Positions 45,090-54,317 of a DNA stretch of 64,000 nt are shown piece by piece. Made by a program: the position numbers and the translations under genes. The notes under the pieces were generated by a model that did not search any database, was not told the DNA's origin, and worked only from the letters and a program-made list of their open reading frames with translations. Source of the DNA: Nitratiruptor sp. YY08-10 (GTDB taxonomy: Bacteria; Campylobacterota; Campylobacteria; Campylobacterales; Nitratiruptoraceae); assembly GCF_016629565.1 (NCBI RefSeq), contig NZ_AP023057.1, positions 124,001 through 188,000 on the forward strand, read 5' to 3'. Numbering within the stretch: the stretch's first letter is position 1; each line of letters opens with the position of its first letter.

Positions 45090-46311
45090 TTGTTATCAAT
45101 ATAGTAAATTTTGTCACACTCCATCCAAGGGATCTCCCCCCAAGCCAGTATACGATGCCAAGCTTTACAAGGGTATTGGTATAGCTTGCCAAAACGATAC
45201 CGGTAAGGGCTGGAATTAGACCTAGACGACTCTCTTTCGCCATCTCGCTCAATGAAAGAGTGATTGCGTCAACATCGGTAATGCCTGAAATAACAGAGAC
45301 GATATAGACGCCGATATTGCCATACTTTGTCTCGACAAAAGCGATGGCTCCATAGATGATGCCAAAAAGCAGACCGAATTTGATTGCTTCAGAAAGTTGC
45401 AAAGGGTTTTTTTCCAGCTCTTCATTATGGAATGTCAATTTAGTTGTTGGAGATGTTTTATAAAGATAATAGACATAGATACCACCCATAGCAGCAGTTA
45501 GAAGATAAGGAACTGCAACCAGTTTTGCCACATTCCAGTCAATCAAAAGAGCTTCTACAAAAACCCGTATAAACATAAAAGTCCAAGAAATTGCGATACC
45601 TGCAGTATAGATTTTGATGAGGTTGTGCTCCCTTGGGAAAATATCAGATAGTGTGATAGAAACAGCCGTAGAAGAGATGAGGCCTCCAGCAGCTCCGGTA
45701 ATAAGTACACCGTGTCTTTGCCCCAAAGTTTTGATGGCAACATAGCCGATGAAGCTAAGGGCGGAGATGATGATGGCCATAACCCATGTTTTATATGGGT
45801 TGAAAAGGTGATATGGCCCTATCATCTTGTCCGGCAAGATTGGCAAGATGATGAATGTCATCACAAGCAAAAGAACTACAGCATTGATATCGGTTGGCGA
45901 GATATGGCGTTCAATCTGTTGCAGTTTTGGTTTGATTTCAAGAAGCACTACTGTAATGACAGCTAAAAAGATAGCGTAGTTTTCTAGTCTATACCATACC
46001 ATGAGACCAAAAATAAAGGTCAAAATTGCTGCGATTTGAGTCGTAATGCCAATCTTTTTTAAAATTTGGACTTTGAAGTAGTAGGTAAGCGCGACAAACA
46101 GAGCAAAAAGGAAAAAAGAGAGAAGAATAAATCCATCTACTTTTGTCTCTATCCATCCACTCAAAAACCCTCCGAGTGCTATGAGTGCAAAAGTTCTGGT
46201 TCCCATAAAAACTTGATTGTTTTTGAGAATGTATGTGAGGGATCGCTGCAAGCCTATCATGATACCGATAGCCAAAGCAATAAATATGTGTTTTAGTATC
46301 TCATAATCCAT
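45046..46311 (-). CDS. MgtC/SapB-DUF4010 membrane protein
   Basis: 421 residues with about 12 membrane helices. The N-terminal ~140 residues are MgtC-like (IALAIGIMIGLQRS ... GTRTFALIALGGFLSG). The rest is the DUF4010 domain (ITGAAGGLISSTAVSITLSDI, GVYIVSVISGITDVDAITLSLSEMA). The function is unknown, with a presumed link to Mg2+ or other ion homeostasis. Its ATG follows the stop of the antiporter-ATPase gene by 1 nt, so it is the second gene of a two-gene ion-transport operon. Confidence 0.87.
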   Translation of the reverse strand: MDYEILKHIFIALAIGIMIGLQRSLTYILKNNQVFMGTRTFALIALGGFLSGWIETKVDGFILLSFFLFALFVALTYYFKVQILKKIGITTQIAAILTFIFGLMVWYRLENYAIFLAVITVVLLEIKPKLQQIERHISPTDINAVVLLLVMTFIILPILPDKMIGPYHLFNPYKTWVMAIIISALSFIGYVAIKTLGQRHGVLITGAAGGLISSTAVSITLSDIFPREHNLIKIYTAGIAISWTFMFIRVFVEALLIDWNVAKLVAVPYLLTAAMGGIYVYYLYKTSPTTKLTFHNEELEKNPLQLSEAIKFGLLFGIIYGAIAFVETKYGNIGVYIVSVISGITDVDAITLSLSEMAKESRLGLIPALTGIVLASYTNTLVKLGIVYWLGGRSLGWSVTKFTILITITLFGGIFLLKAFL

Positions 46312-46312
46312 A

Positions 46313-49300
46313 TCATCCCTTTTTCCTTAACACCCACCACTCAAACCATTTATACAATTCTACAACAAGAAAAATAGGAACTGCTATTTCGAAAATCAGT
46401 GCCCAATCTTTAAGTTGCAGTGGCACTGTATGGAGTGCGTTTTGTAAAAACGGTACATAAACTGCAGCTACTTGTGCTCCAACCGTGAAGGTCCAAGCAA
46501 GGAGTAACCATGGATTGGAAAAAAAGCCAATAACCGGCATAGGTGCATGAAGGCTTCGGTAGTTGAAGACATTCATCTTTTCTAAAATAATAATACCTGT
46601 AAAGGCGACAGTTTGCGCTAACGCAATAGCTTCATTTTGTGGTAATCCCAAAGAGAGATAGTGGTGGAAGAGCCAAAGTGTGCCAAAACCGATATAGGAT
46701 CCTAGCAAAAGAATCATTATAATACCACGCAGCTGCAAAAATGGAGCATTCACAGCCTGGGGTGGTCTTTTCATAATGCCGGCTTCTGCAGGCTCTACAC
46801 CCAAAGCCACCGCAGTCATTCCGTCAGTCACAAGATTCATCCAAAGTATCTGCACAGGAAGCAAGATGAGAGGGCCTCCCAGTAAAATATTGACAAAAAT
46901 GGCAATCACTTCACCGGTATTGGAAGAGAGCAGATATGTGACAAATTTTTTGATATTGTCATACTGGCGTCTTCCCTCTTTGACTGCTTTGATGATGGAT
47001 GCAAAATTGTCATCGAGCAAAATAATATCTGCTGCTCCTTTTGCCACATCTGTTCCTCTAAGCCCCATGGCTATGCCTACGTCTGCTTTTTTGAGTGCTG
47101 GAGCGTCATTGACTCCATCTCCTGTCATTGCGACAATGAGTCCCTCTTTTTGCAAGATATCGACGATGCGAAGTTTGTCCTGTGGTGCTACGCGAGCAAA
47201 AATCACATCCTCTTTGATGGCTTTTTGTAAAGCATCATCATCCATTGTGGCTAATTCATTGCCGGTGATGGCTCTTGTTGCCTTGAGACCGATCTCTTTT
47301 GCAATAGCCAGAGCTGTCAAAGGGGCATCTCCGGTGATCATAATCACTTTGATGCCTGCTTCTTGGGCCGTTTTGATAGCGTCTGGAACTTCAGGACGAG
47401 GAGGATCGATAATGCCTACAATACCAAGAAGTACGATATCTTTTTCTACATCATCCGGATCAAGCTTTATAGAATCTGGAACAATTATATATCCGAGCGC
47501 AAGGGTCCGGAGCCCACTTTTTGCATATTGGATATAAGCCTCTTCAAACTGTTTTTTCATCTTTTCATCAAGCGGCTTGATGCCAGAGCCATCATCATAA
47601 TATGCAGCTCTTTGTAATAGTACTTCCGGGGCACCTTTGATATAGGCAACTCTTTTGCCGTTCTCATCGACAATCACCGTCATTCGTTTTCGCTCACTAT
47701 TAAATGAAAACTCACTGATGATTTTTTCATCTTTTGGTGCAAGCCAAGCTTTATATGCTGCAACAATCAATGAAACCTCTGTGGGATCTCCTATGGCATG
47801 CCATCCGTTTTGATCTTTTTTTAGCGATGCGTGATTGCAAACAAGTCCAGTATGTAGCAGTTTCAAAAGAGCTTTATCATGTTTATAGTCTACTTTTTTA
47901 CCATTTTTCTCAAAATGTCCAGCCGGATCGTAGCCACTGCCAGTAGCTTCAATCTCTTCACTAAAAAGCCATATTTTTTTGACTGTCATCTGATTTTGGG
48001 TGAGGGTACCGGTTTTATCGGTACAGATCACATTTGCACTTCCAAGATTCTCTGCTGCCTGGAGTCTTCTTAGCAGTGCATGGCGTTTGACCATCGCTTT
48101 GACTCCAAGAGCCAGTGTAATGGTGACAACTGCAGGCAAACCCTCGGGCACAACGGCTACAGCCAAAGAGATGCCTGTCATGAACATTTCAAAAAGATCT
48201 TTTCCAAAAAGATATCCAATTATGGCAACAAGAACGGAAATTGCGATGGAGATGATGCCAAGTTTTTTGCCTAGAACCGCTAGTTTTCGTTGCAGTGGCG
48301 TGGGAGCTTGCTCTACTTCGCTTGTGAGTTTGGCGATTTTGCCAAATTCTGTAGCCATACCCGTTGCTACAACGATCCCTTTACCATATCCATTGGTTAC
48401 ATTTGTTCCCATATAAGCCATATCTTTTCGCTCTGCTAATGGGGCTTGTTGAGGAACGGGATCTATCCATTTGTTGACCGGTACCGATTCGCCTGTGAGT
48501 GCGGATTCGTCTATTTTAAGATTGACAGATTCAATAAGACGAAGATCTGCCGGGACTTTGTCTCCTATTTGAAGTATGACAACATCACCAGGTACAAGGT
48601 ATTTGGTCTCTATCTCTTTTTGCTCACTATTACGAAGTACTTTGCAGTGTGGTGAGAGCATTTTTTGCAGTGCTTCGATCGCTTTTTCTGCTTTGAATTC
48701 TTGAACAAAACCCAAGATGCCGTTGAGGATAACAATAGCCATAATAGTCCAGCCATCGCCCACTTCGCCTATAGCGAAACTGATCCCTGCAGCTACAAGA
48801 AGGATAAGGATGAGTACATCAGTAAACTGCCGAAACAAGATAACGTACCAAGGGATTTTTTTGGTGGAAACTATCTTGTTGGGGCCATAAACTTGCAGCC
48901 GTTTTTGCGCTTCTTCATCACTGAGTCCTCTTTTAGGATCGGTATGCAAAAGCTGTATAATTTCTTCAATCTTTTTCGCATGCCAAGGTATTGGAGCCTC
49001 TTTGATGGCTGCACGCTCTTTTGGTGTAATAGCGGGTGCAGATACAAACTCATCTTTCCATCTTGAAGCTAGCAAAGAGAATGTGAGTGGCACAATAACG
49101 GTAGAAACACTCGAAGCGGCTATTAAAGCTGTGAAGAGCTCCGTATCGATGATTTTTGCATCCAAAAGCAGTTTGGCGACAATGATTTCAGTAGTAAGCC
49201 TTGCATTGAGTCCTATTCCAATCGTTATTGCCTCTTTAAAAGTAAGTTTTTTCATAGGGACCATAAGGAGGATACCTATGAGTTTTCCTACAAAGGTAGC

Positions 49301-50248
49301 CAAAAAGAGTAGGATTGCGAGTTCCGGAGCTTTGATAAGACCCTCAAGGTCCACACTCATTCCAATCCAAAGGAAGAAGAGAATACCAAAAAAACCGTAG
49401 CTTACAGCTTTCACTGCCTTTGTTGCATTTTCGCCAATTTCACCTGCCTTGTCAAAAACAGGCCGGATAATGATACCAGCGACAATGGCACCCACAACAA
49501 GGCCAAGATCACTGTATTCGGCAAATCCTCCAAAGATGAAAAGTGTGAGGATCATCAAGACGATGAGGTTGACTACTGTCGTTTTTGTCCATTTAGATAG
49601 AGGTACTAATATAAATTTTCTAGCAAGAAAAGCAGCAGCGATGAAGATAGTTGCGTTTATTAAAATATCGGTAATCTCTTGGGATTCACTCCTTACTACT
49701 CCGGTTTTCATACCGATCCACACAGAGACGAAAGCTACGAGAAATACTTCGATAACATCATCAAGTACCCCAGCTCCAACGATATAGTTGCCAATTTTTG
49801 TTCGGATGAGATTGAATTCATCTAAAATGGGTACTATTACAGCTTCAGCTGTTGGCATACGGGTAAGGCCTATCACAAAGGCGATGAGCCATCCATATCC
49901 CAGATAGAGCATAACACCAATGCCCATCAAAAAGGGAATGATCGTATTGAGCAGTGTAGCAAGGACTATTTCACCGCTTTGGCTTTTCATCTCTTTTATA
50001 TCAATTTGCAGTCCGATAAAAAAGAGTAAAAATAGCACGCCAAGATCTGCAAGGAGAGTAAAGATGTTTCCCCCGAGCCCAGATTGCAGCATTGTATTGA
50101 TAGGAGTGTAATGAATCCCCATACCTACGAAGAGAGCAGCTAAAATACCAGGAATCTTTAATTTTTCAAAAAAGCCTGCTAAAAAGTAGGTAAAGCCAAA
50201 CAAAAGAGCCAACAAAAGGAGAAACTGGCCTAAAAATTGTTCACTCAT
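46313..50248 (-). CDS. Fusion of CPA2 cation/proton antiporter and Ca2+-type P-ATPase
   Basis: 1311 residues in one unbroken frame. Residues ~1-395 are a monovalent cation/proton antiporter of the CPA2 family, with the ion-site DD pair at 163-164 (GAGVLDDVIEV) and the unwound-helix GLTRMPTAEAV. Residues ~415-1310 are a complete P2-type ATPase: cation-ATPase N domain (421-460), TGES (585-588), M4 PEGLP (701-705), phosphorylated Asp744 in DKTGT, GDGVNDAP, M5 SSNTGEV and M6 NLVTDG. These M4-M6 residues are the Ca2+ ligands of SERCA-type pumps. One polypeptide thus joins primary and secondary transport. It is likely leaderless and co-transcribed with the MgtC/DUF4010 gene. Confidence 0.93.
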   Translation of the reverse strand: MSEQFLGQFLLLLALLFGFTYFLAGFFEKLKIPGILAALFVGMGIHYTPINTMLQSGLGGNIFTLLADLGVLFLLFFIGLQIDIKEMKSQSGEIVLATLLNTIIPFLMGIGVMLYLGYGWLIAFVIGLTRMPTAEAVIVPILDEFNLIRTKIGNYIVGAGVLDDVIEVFLVAFVSVWIGMKTGVVRSESQEITDILINATIFIAAAFLARKFILVPLSKWTKTTVVNLIVLMILTLFIFGGFAEYSDLGLVVGAIVAGIIIRPVFDKAGEIGENATKAVKAVSYGFFGILFFLWIGMSVDLEGLIKAPELAILLFLATFVGKLIGILLMVPMKKLTFKEAITIGIGLNARLTTEIIVAKLLLDAKIIDTELFTALIAASSVSTVIVPLTFSLLASRWKDEFVSAPAITPKERAAIKEAPIPWHAKKIEEIIQLLHTDPKRGLSDEEAQKRLQVYGPNKIVSTKKIPWYVILFRQFTDVLILILLVAAGISFAIGEVGDGWTIMAIVILNGILGFVQEFKAEKAIEALQKMLSPHCKVLRNSEQKEIETKYLVPGDVVILQIGDKVPADLRLIESVNLKIDESALTGESVPVNKWIDPVPQQAPLAERKDMAYMGTNVTNGYGKGIVVATGMATEFGKIAKLTSEVEQAPTPLQRKLAVLGKKLGIISIAISVLVAIIGYLFGKDLFEMFMTGISLAVAVVPEGLPAVVTITLALGVKAMVKRHALLRRLQAAENLGSANVICTDKTGTLTQNQMTVKKIWLFSEEIEATGSGYDPAGHFEKNGKKVDYKHDKALLKLLHTGLVCNHASLKKDQNGWHAIGDPTEVSLIVAAYKAWLAPKDEKIISEFSFNSERKRMTVIVDENGKRVAYIKGAPEVLLQRAAYYDDGSGIKPLDEKMKKQFEEAYIQYAKSGLRTLALGYIIVPDSIKLDPDDVEKDIVLLGIVGIIDPPRPEVPDAIKTAQEAGIKVIMITGDAPLTALAIAKEIGLKATRAITGNELATMDDDALQKAIKEDVIFARVAPQDKLRIVDILQKEGLIVAMTGDGVNDAPALKKADVGIAMGLRGTDVAKGAADIILLDDNFASIIKAVKEGRRQYDNIKKFVTYLLSSNTGEVIAIFVNILLGGPLILLPVQILWMNLVTDGMTAVALGVEPAEAGIMKRPPQAVNAPFLQLRGIIMILLLGSYIGFGTLWLFHHYLSLGLPQNEAIALAQTVAFTGIIILEKMNVFNYRSLHAPMPVIGFFSNPWLLLAWTFTVGAQVAAVYVPFLQNALHTVPLQLKDWALIFEIAVPIFLVVELYKWFEWWVLRKKG

Positions 50249-50254
50249 AGTATG

Positions 50255-50260
50255 ATTGTA
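50255..50260 (-). promoter_or_regulatory. -10 element of the antiporter-ATPase gene, leaderless arrangement
   Basis: TACAAT on the minus strand (GCTACAATCATACT), 6 nt before the ATG at 50248; no ribosome-binding site is present. Confidence 0.6.
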
Positions 50261-50285
50261 GCTTTTTATAGATAAATTGAAGCTT

Positions 50286-50314
50286 TTGACAAGAACGTCA
50301 GTTTGAAGTAGAAT
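50286..50314 (+). promoter_or_regulatory. Sigma70-type promoter of thiG (TTGACA-17-TAGAAT)
   Basis: Consensus TTGACA at 50286 and TAGAAT at 50309 with a 17-bp spacer; transcription would begin about 25 bp before the thiG ATG. Confidence 0.7.
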
Positions 50315-50345
50315 AAGACAAATTCTATCCTAAATAGGAGTGCAA

Positions 50346-51125
50346 ATGGCTGATATTTTGAAAATCGGAAAATATGAGTTTACCAGTAGACTCATTGTTG
50401 GAAGCGGGAAATACCCCGATTTTAAGACGACTTATGACGCAACCATTGCAAGTGGTGCCCAGATGATTACGGTAGCTGTACGAAGAGTCAATATTACTGA
50501 TCCAAATAAAGAGAATCTTATGGACTATTTTAAAGATAGTGATGTGCAGCTTTTGCCAAACAGTGCAGGGTGTACGACGGCCGAAGAGGCGATAACGCTT
50601 TTTCGAATGGTTCGTGAAGCAACGGGTATCGATATCATCAAATTGGAGATCATTGGCGATACCCAAAAGACACTTTATCCCGATGTAATTGAAACCATCA
50701 AAGCGTGCGAAGTACTAGCCAATGACGGATTTACTGTTATGGCATATACCAATGACGATCCAATTACGGCAAAAAAGCTTGAAAATGCCGGAGCTGCAGC
50801 GGTTATGCCACTAGCAGCTCCTATTGGAAGTGGACTTGGTATCCAAAACAGATACAATGTAGTTTTTGTTAAAGAGGCTGTCAATGTTCCAGTAATTGTT
50901 GATGCCGGAGTAGGTTGCGCTAGCGATGCGGCGATCGCGATGGAATTAGGAGCTGATGGAGTTCTGACAAACACAGCAATTGCTCAGGCGAAAAATCCGA
51001 TTGCTATGGCAGAAGCAATGAAACATGCAGTAATAGCGGGTCGTATGAGCTATTTAGCTGGAAGAATTCCTAAAAAACCGTATGCTACGGCTTCCAGTCC
51101 AAGTGAGGGGATGATACAGTTTTAA
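50346..51125 (+). CDS. thiG: Thiazole synthase
   Basis: 259 residues from ATG 50346, with TAGGAG 6 nt upstream (an ATG two codons earlier is less well placed). The family signatures are [21 protein letters not shown], the Schiff-base Lys in [16 protein letters not shown] and [23 protein letters not shown]. It forms the thiazole phosphate of thiamin from DXP, dehydroglycine and ThiS thiocarboxylate. No other thi genes are adjacent. The 3' end overlaps the convergent peptidase gene by 41 nt. Confidence 0.95.
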   Translation: MADILKIGKYEFTSRLIVGSGKYPDFKTTYDATIASGAQMITVAVRRVNITDPNKENLMDYFKDSDVQLLPNSAGCTTAEEAITLFRMVREATGIDIIKLEIIGDTQKTLYPDVIETIKACEVLANDGFTVMAYTNDDPITAKKLENAGAAAVMPLAAPIGSGLGIQNRYNVVFVKEAVNVPVIVDAGVGCASDAAIAMELGADGVLTNTAIAQAKNPIAMAEAMKHAVIAGRMSYLAGRIPKKPYATASSPSEGMIQF

Positions 51126-51888
51126 TAGTTTTGTTATACGTTTTGATAAATTGGATGGGGTCCACAGCGACCCCTTTGATTTTGATAGTGAGATGAAGAT
51201 GTGGTCCCGTCACTCGTCCGCTTTTTCCGCTCAATCCGATAATATCCCCTCTTTCCACCATATCTCCTGGTTGGATTAGGAATTTGCTTAAATGATAGTA
51301 ACAGCTATAAATACCTTTGCCATGGTCTATGACAATAGAACCTCCTGCATAGTATCGTTTTTTCGCTAATATCACTTTTCCCCTATTGATAGCTTTGACA
51401 GGTGAACCTACCAAAGCTCGAAAGTCGGTACCGGAATGATAGCTTTTGAGTTTGCCGTTGAAGATCCTTGCTATGCCAAATGGATCTGTGATCGATGTAT
51501 CAACGGGTAAGATGATATGTCCACGGAGGTAATTGTTTGGTGAGGTTGTCAAGTATATTTTCTTTGCTTCTTTGAACTCTTTTTCGATGCGTTTTAAGAC
51601 TTTTTTAGGAGGAGCAACTCTGTTTTTGGGCACATGGAGGGACTCTTGTGGATATTTTTTTGGTGTTATAGTGAGCACTATTTTTTTGCCATCAATTAAA
51701 ACAAAGCAGGAGGTTTCATTTGTGTAATAGGAGAATGGAATGATGAGTAGGTGGTTGGCCGAAGTATAATTTTTACAGCTTGTGGAAAAGTTTTGATCAA
51801 AATGGTGAATGAATGTTTGACCATTGTGAATCGTTACTGCAAATACATAGGTATATAGTATGGTGAGGAAAAAGAGTAGAAATTTCAT
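51085..51888 (-). CDS. M23 (LytM) peptidoglycan endopeptidase
   Basis: 267 residues from ATG 51888 ([17 protein letters not shown] signal peptide). The C-terminal M23 domain shows the zinc ligands HSGTDFRA (HxxxD) and GPHLHL (HxH). The N-terminal ~110 residues form a beta-rich region. It should cut peptide cross-links in the periplasm; similar enzymes shape helical cells in Campylobacterota. There is a TACAAT exactly 6 nt before the ATG, although the spacer ACCTCC is not a ribosome-binding site. Confidence 0.88.
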   Translation of the reverse strand: MKFLLFFLTILYTYVFAVTIHNGQTFIHHFDQNFSTSCKNYTSANHLLIIPFSYYTNETSCFVLIDGKKIVLTITPKKYPQESLHVPKNRVAPPKKVLKRIEKEFKEAKKIYLTTSPNNYLRGHIILPVDTSITDPFGIARIFNGKLKSYHSGTDFRALVGSPVKAINRGKVILAKKRYYAGGSIVIDHGKGIYSCYYHLSKFLIQPGDMVERGDIIGLSGKSGRVTGPHLHLTIKIKGVAVDPIQFIKTYNKTIKTVSSPHLDWKP

Positions 51889-51894
51889 GGAGGT

Positions 51895-51900
51895 ATTGTA
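51895..51900 (-). promoter_or_regulatory. -10 element of the M23 peptidase gene, leaderless arrangement
   Basis: TACAAT on the minus strand in GTTACAATACCTCC, 6 nt before the ATG at 51888. Confidence 0.6.
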
Positions 51901-51919
51901 ACACACTCAGAGGTTGTTA

Positions 51920-51925
51920 TATAAT
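51920..51925 (+). promoter_or_regulatory. -10 element of the thioredoxin-like gene
   Basis: TATAAT in TTGTTATATAATG, 26 bp before the ATG at 51952. Confidence 0.5.
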
Positions 51926-51951
51926 GTTATGATTTTATTGAAAGGAATACT

Positions 51952-52320
51952 ATGGCATTGGAAAATTTGACTTCACAGAACTTCAACGAAAAAGTCGCAT
52001 CACACGATATTGTGATACTTGATTTTTGGGCACCTTGGTGCGGGCCTTGTAAAGAGTTTGGTCCAATTTTTGAAAAGGTCTCCCAAAAACATCCGGAAAT
52101 ACTTTTTGGAAAGATAAACACGGAAGAGGAAAGAGATTTGGCAGCACATTTCAACATCACTTCTATCCCTACTGTTGCTATTATAAGAGAAGGGATCGTA
52201 CTTTTTATGCAGCCAGGACTCTTACCTGAAGAGGCTTTGGAAGATCTTATCCGACAAGTCAAAGAACTTGATATGGATAAGGTGCGGGAAGAGATGGCGA
52301 AGCAGGAGCAAAATGGATAA
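51952..52320 (+). CDS. Thioredoxin-fold protein
   Basis: 122 residues, one thioredoxin domain with the active site FWAPWCGPCKEF and the cis-Pro SIPTVAI. The C-terminal ~20 residues (LDMDKVREEMAKQEQNG) form a charged helical extension beyond normal thioredoxin. No signal peptide, so cytoplasmic disulfide reduction is likely. AAGGAATACT precedes the ATG. Confidence 0.9.
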   Translation: MALENLTSQNFNEKVASHDIVILDFWAPWCGPCKEFGPIFEKVSQKHPEILFGKINTEEERDLAAHFNITSIPTVAIIREGIVLFMQPGLLPEEALEDLIRQVKELDMDKVREEMAKQEQNG

Positions 52321-52335
52321 GGCGTTGCCTTATCC
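52315..52335. terminator. Bidirectional hairpin between trx-like and symporter genes
   Basis: Perfect 9-bp stem GGATAAGGC/GCCTTATCC with a GTT loop over the stop of the thioredoxin-like gene, facing the convergent transporter gene. Confidence 0.6.
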
Positions 52336-52341
52336 CAGTGA

Positions 52342-53697
52342 TCACAATTGTACAATTCCCATAAGATTGAGCATCATAAAAATAAGAGCGACTGGAGCGA
52401 TATAGCGGATACTGAACATCCAGATCGAGAAGAGATTTCCTGTGAGTTCGCCGGGTTTGTGAAGGTGAGCTCGTACCTCTGTTTTTGGTAAAACATATCC
52501 TACAAAAATAACAATTGCAAAACCTCCAAGTGGAAGTAAGATAGAGTCTGTCGTAAATTCTAAGATATCAAAGAGCGGTTTTCCGGCAATGCTAAAAACT
52601 TTTCCCCAGCTATTTGTAAAAGATAAAAGTGCTGCTATTCCTACCAGCCAGTAGACAATACTCGTAACCACTACTGCTTTTGTTCGTGTCATGTTAAATC
52701 TATCGATAAAATATTGCACAACAGGCTCTACCAGACTCACTGCTGATGTGAGCCCTGCAAAAGCCAGAGCTAAGAAAAACAGAAGGGCAAAAAATATGCC
52801 TAAAGTTCCAAAGTTGTTCAAAATTGTTGGTAAAGATATGAAAACAAGTCCAGGACCCTGTCCAGGCTTGGCACCAAACTGAAACAAAAAGCTAAAAATA
52901 ACAAGTCCTGCTACGAGTGCAATGAGCGTATCCATGAAAGTAACGATGAATGCGGTTTTTGTGATACTTGCATCTTTTGGCAAAGAGGCGGCATAGGTCA
53001 TGATGGCACCCATACCGAGAGAAAGAGTGAAGAAAGAGTGTCCTATGGCACGGATAAAGGCTTCGGAGTTCAGCTTCTCCCACTTTGGTTCAAACATAAA
53101 AGCCAAAGCTTTTGAAAAACCGTCCAGTGAAGAGGCATAGACCAAAAGACCGAAGAGTATGATCATGAGTGCTGGCATCAAAATGAGGTTGACTTTTTCT
53201 ATTCCACCCTTGATTCCACGATAGACTACATACCCTACGATGATAGTGGAGACAGTGTGAAAAAATATCTGAGCCAAAATCTCATTGCCTACCAAATCAG
53301 AAAAGATGTTTTTTGCGGTTTGCGTATCGCTTGGAAGACCCGCTAATACAACATAAAAAAGATAATAGAGTATCCATCCTATGACGACAGAGTAGAAAGT
53401 CATGATAATGATACCGTTAAAACCCATAAAACCGGCATATTTCCACCATTTTTTATTTGGTGGCGCCAATTCTTCAAAAGAGCTGACCGTATCTTTTTTC
53501 CCAAGTGCACCTATGAGCATTTCAGCAATCATGACAGAAAAACCTATAAAAGCGATCGTTACGAGATAGACAAGAACAAAAGCCCCACCACCATATTCGC
53601 CTGTCATATAGGGAAATTTCCAGATATTACCAAGTCCGACGGCACTTCCAGCTGCAGCCATAATAAACCCGATCTTGCTAAATTTTTGTATTTTCAA
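52342..53697 (-). CDS. Sodium-dependent transporter (NSS/SNF family)
   Basis: 451 residues, 11-12 membrane helices. The TM1 signature FSKIGFIMAAAGSAVGLGNIWKFPYMTGEYGGGAF is the Na+/substrate site of neurotransmitter:sodium symporters; SLGMGAIMTYAASLP is the TM6 region. Prokaryotic members import amino acids such as leucine or tryptophan; the substrate cannot be assigned. AGGAGAGG ribosome-binding site. Confidence 0.92.
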   Translation of the reverse strand: MKIQKFSKIGFIMAAAGSAVGLGNIWKFPYMTGEYGGGAFVLVYLVTIAFIGFSVMIAEMLIGALGKKDTVSSFEELAPPNKKWWKYAGFMGFNGIIIMTFYSVVIGWILYYLFYVVLAGLPSDTQTAKNIFSDLVGNEILAQIFFHTVSTIIVGYVVYRGIKGGIEKVNLILMPALMIILFGLLVYASSLDGFSKALAFMFEPKWEKLNSEAFIRAIGHSFFTLSLGMGAIMTYAASLPKDASITKTAFIVTFMDTLIALVAGLVIFSFLFQFGAKPGQGPGLVFISLPTILNNFGTLGIFFALLFFLALAFAGLTSAVSLVEPVVQYFIDRFNMTRTKAVVVTSIVYWLVGIAALLSFTNSWGKVFSIAGKPLFDILEFTTDSILLPLGGFAIVIFVGYVLPKTEVRAHLHKPGELTGNLFSIWMFSIRYIAPVALIFMMLNLMGIVQL

Positions 53698-53739
53698 GAC
53701 CTCTCCTATTATTTGGTTTTCGATATTATAGCAACTATC

Positions 53740-53768
53740 TTGACAAAGGGAACAATTTTGCCTATAAT
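53740..53768 (+). promoter_or_regulatory. Consensus promoter of the tRNA cluster
   Basis: TTGACA at 53740 and TATAAT at 53763 with a 17-bp spacer, a perfect sigma70 promoter ending 18 bp before the first tRNA. No other promoter of this strength is seen in the window. Confidence 0.85.
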
Positions 53769-53786
53769 TTCAGTCCTAAAGATGAG

Positions 53787-53864
53787 CGGGGCGTAGCGCA
53801 GTCTGGTTAGCGCACCTGGTTTGGGACCAGGGGGTCGGGGGTTCGAATCCCTCCGCCCCGACCA
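53787..53864 (+). tRNA. tRNA-Pro (TGG)
   Basis: Acceptor stem CGGGGCG/CGCCCCG, anticodon stem CCTGG/CCAGG with loop TTTGGGA, T-arm GTTCGAATC and encoded CCA end. First gene of a five-tRNA cluster. Confidence 0.96.
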
Positions 53865-53895
53865 TTTTCAAAATATTTTTTTTTCAGCACTCGAC

Positions 53896-53973
53896 GGTGG
53901 GTGTAGCTCAGTTGGTTAGAGCACCAGATTGTGGCTCTGGGGGTCGCCGGTTCGAATCCGGTCATCCACCCCA
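53896..53973 (+). tRNA. tRNA-His (GTG)
   Basis: Acceptor GTGGGTG/CATCCAC with the extra G at position -1 facing C73, a hallmark of tRNA-His. Anticodon stem CCAGA/TCTGG with loop TTGTGGC; encoded CCA. Confidence 0.96.
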
Positions 53974-54031
53974 TAGGTAACGGGCCATTTGATATGTTTC
54001 TCTAAAAAGCTTTCGCCTATGGGTCGAATGT

Positions 54032-54108
54032 GCGCCCGTAGCTCAATTGGATAGAGCAACGGACTTCGGATCCGTAGGTTAGAGGTTCGACTCCTCTCGG
54101 GCGTGCCA
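54032..54108 (+). tRNA. tRNA-Arg (TCG)
   Basis: Acceptor GCGCCCG/CGGGCGT, anticodon stem ACGGA/TCCGT with loop CTTCGGA, T-arm GTTCGACTC, encoded CCA. Confidence 0.95.
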
Positions 54109-54138
54109 CTACTTATCACTGTTTATACTGTTTATCAT

Positions 54139-54215
54139 GCGCTCGTAGCTCAACCGGATAGAGCAACGGCCTTCTAAGCCGTAGGTTCCAGGTTCGAGTC
54201 CTGGCGGGCGTACCA
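54139..54215 (+). tRNA. tRNA-Arg (TCT)
   Basis: Acceptor GCGCTCG/CGGGCGT, anticodon stem ACGGC/GCCGT with loop CTTCTAA, T-arm GTTCGAGTC, encoded CCA. Near-copy of the preceding tRNA-Arg outside the anticodon arm, suggesting tandem duplication and anticodon change. Confidence 0.95.
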
Positions 54216-54219
54216 CTTC

Positions 54220-54304
54220 GCGGGAGTGGCGGAACTGGCAGACGCGCCAGACTTAGGATCTGGTGCCGCAAGGCGTGGAGGTTCGAGTCCTCTCTCCCGC
54301 ACCA
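54220..54304 (+). tRNA. tRNA-Leu (TAG)
   Basis: Class II tRNA with a long variable arm (TGCCGCAAGGCGT). Acceptor GCGGGAG/CTCCCGC, anticodon stem CCAGA/TCTGG with loop CTTAGGA, encoded CCA. Only 4 nt after tRNA-Arg(TCT). Confidence 0.96.
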
Positions 54305-54317
54305 CAGAGGCGTATAT

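Noticed and set aside
46776-47537. 253-residue plus-strand ORF opposite the ATPase domain
   Set aside because: Serine/alanine-rich shadow of the conserved ATPase frame.
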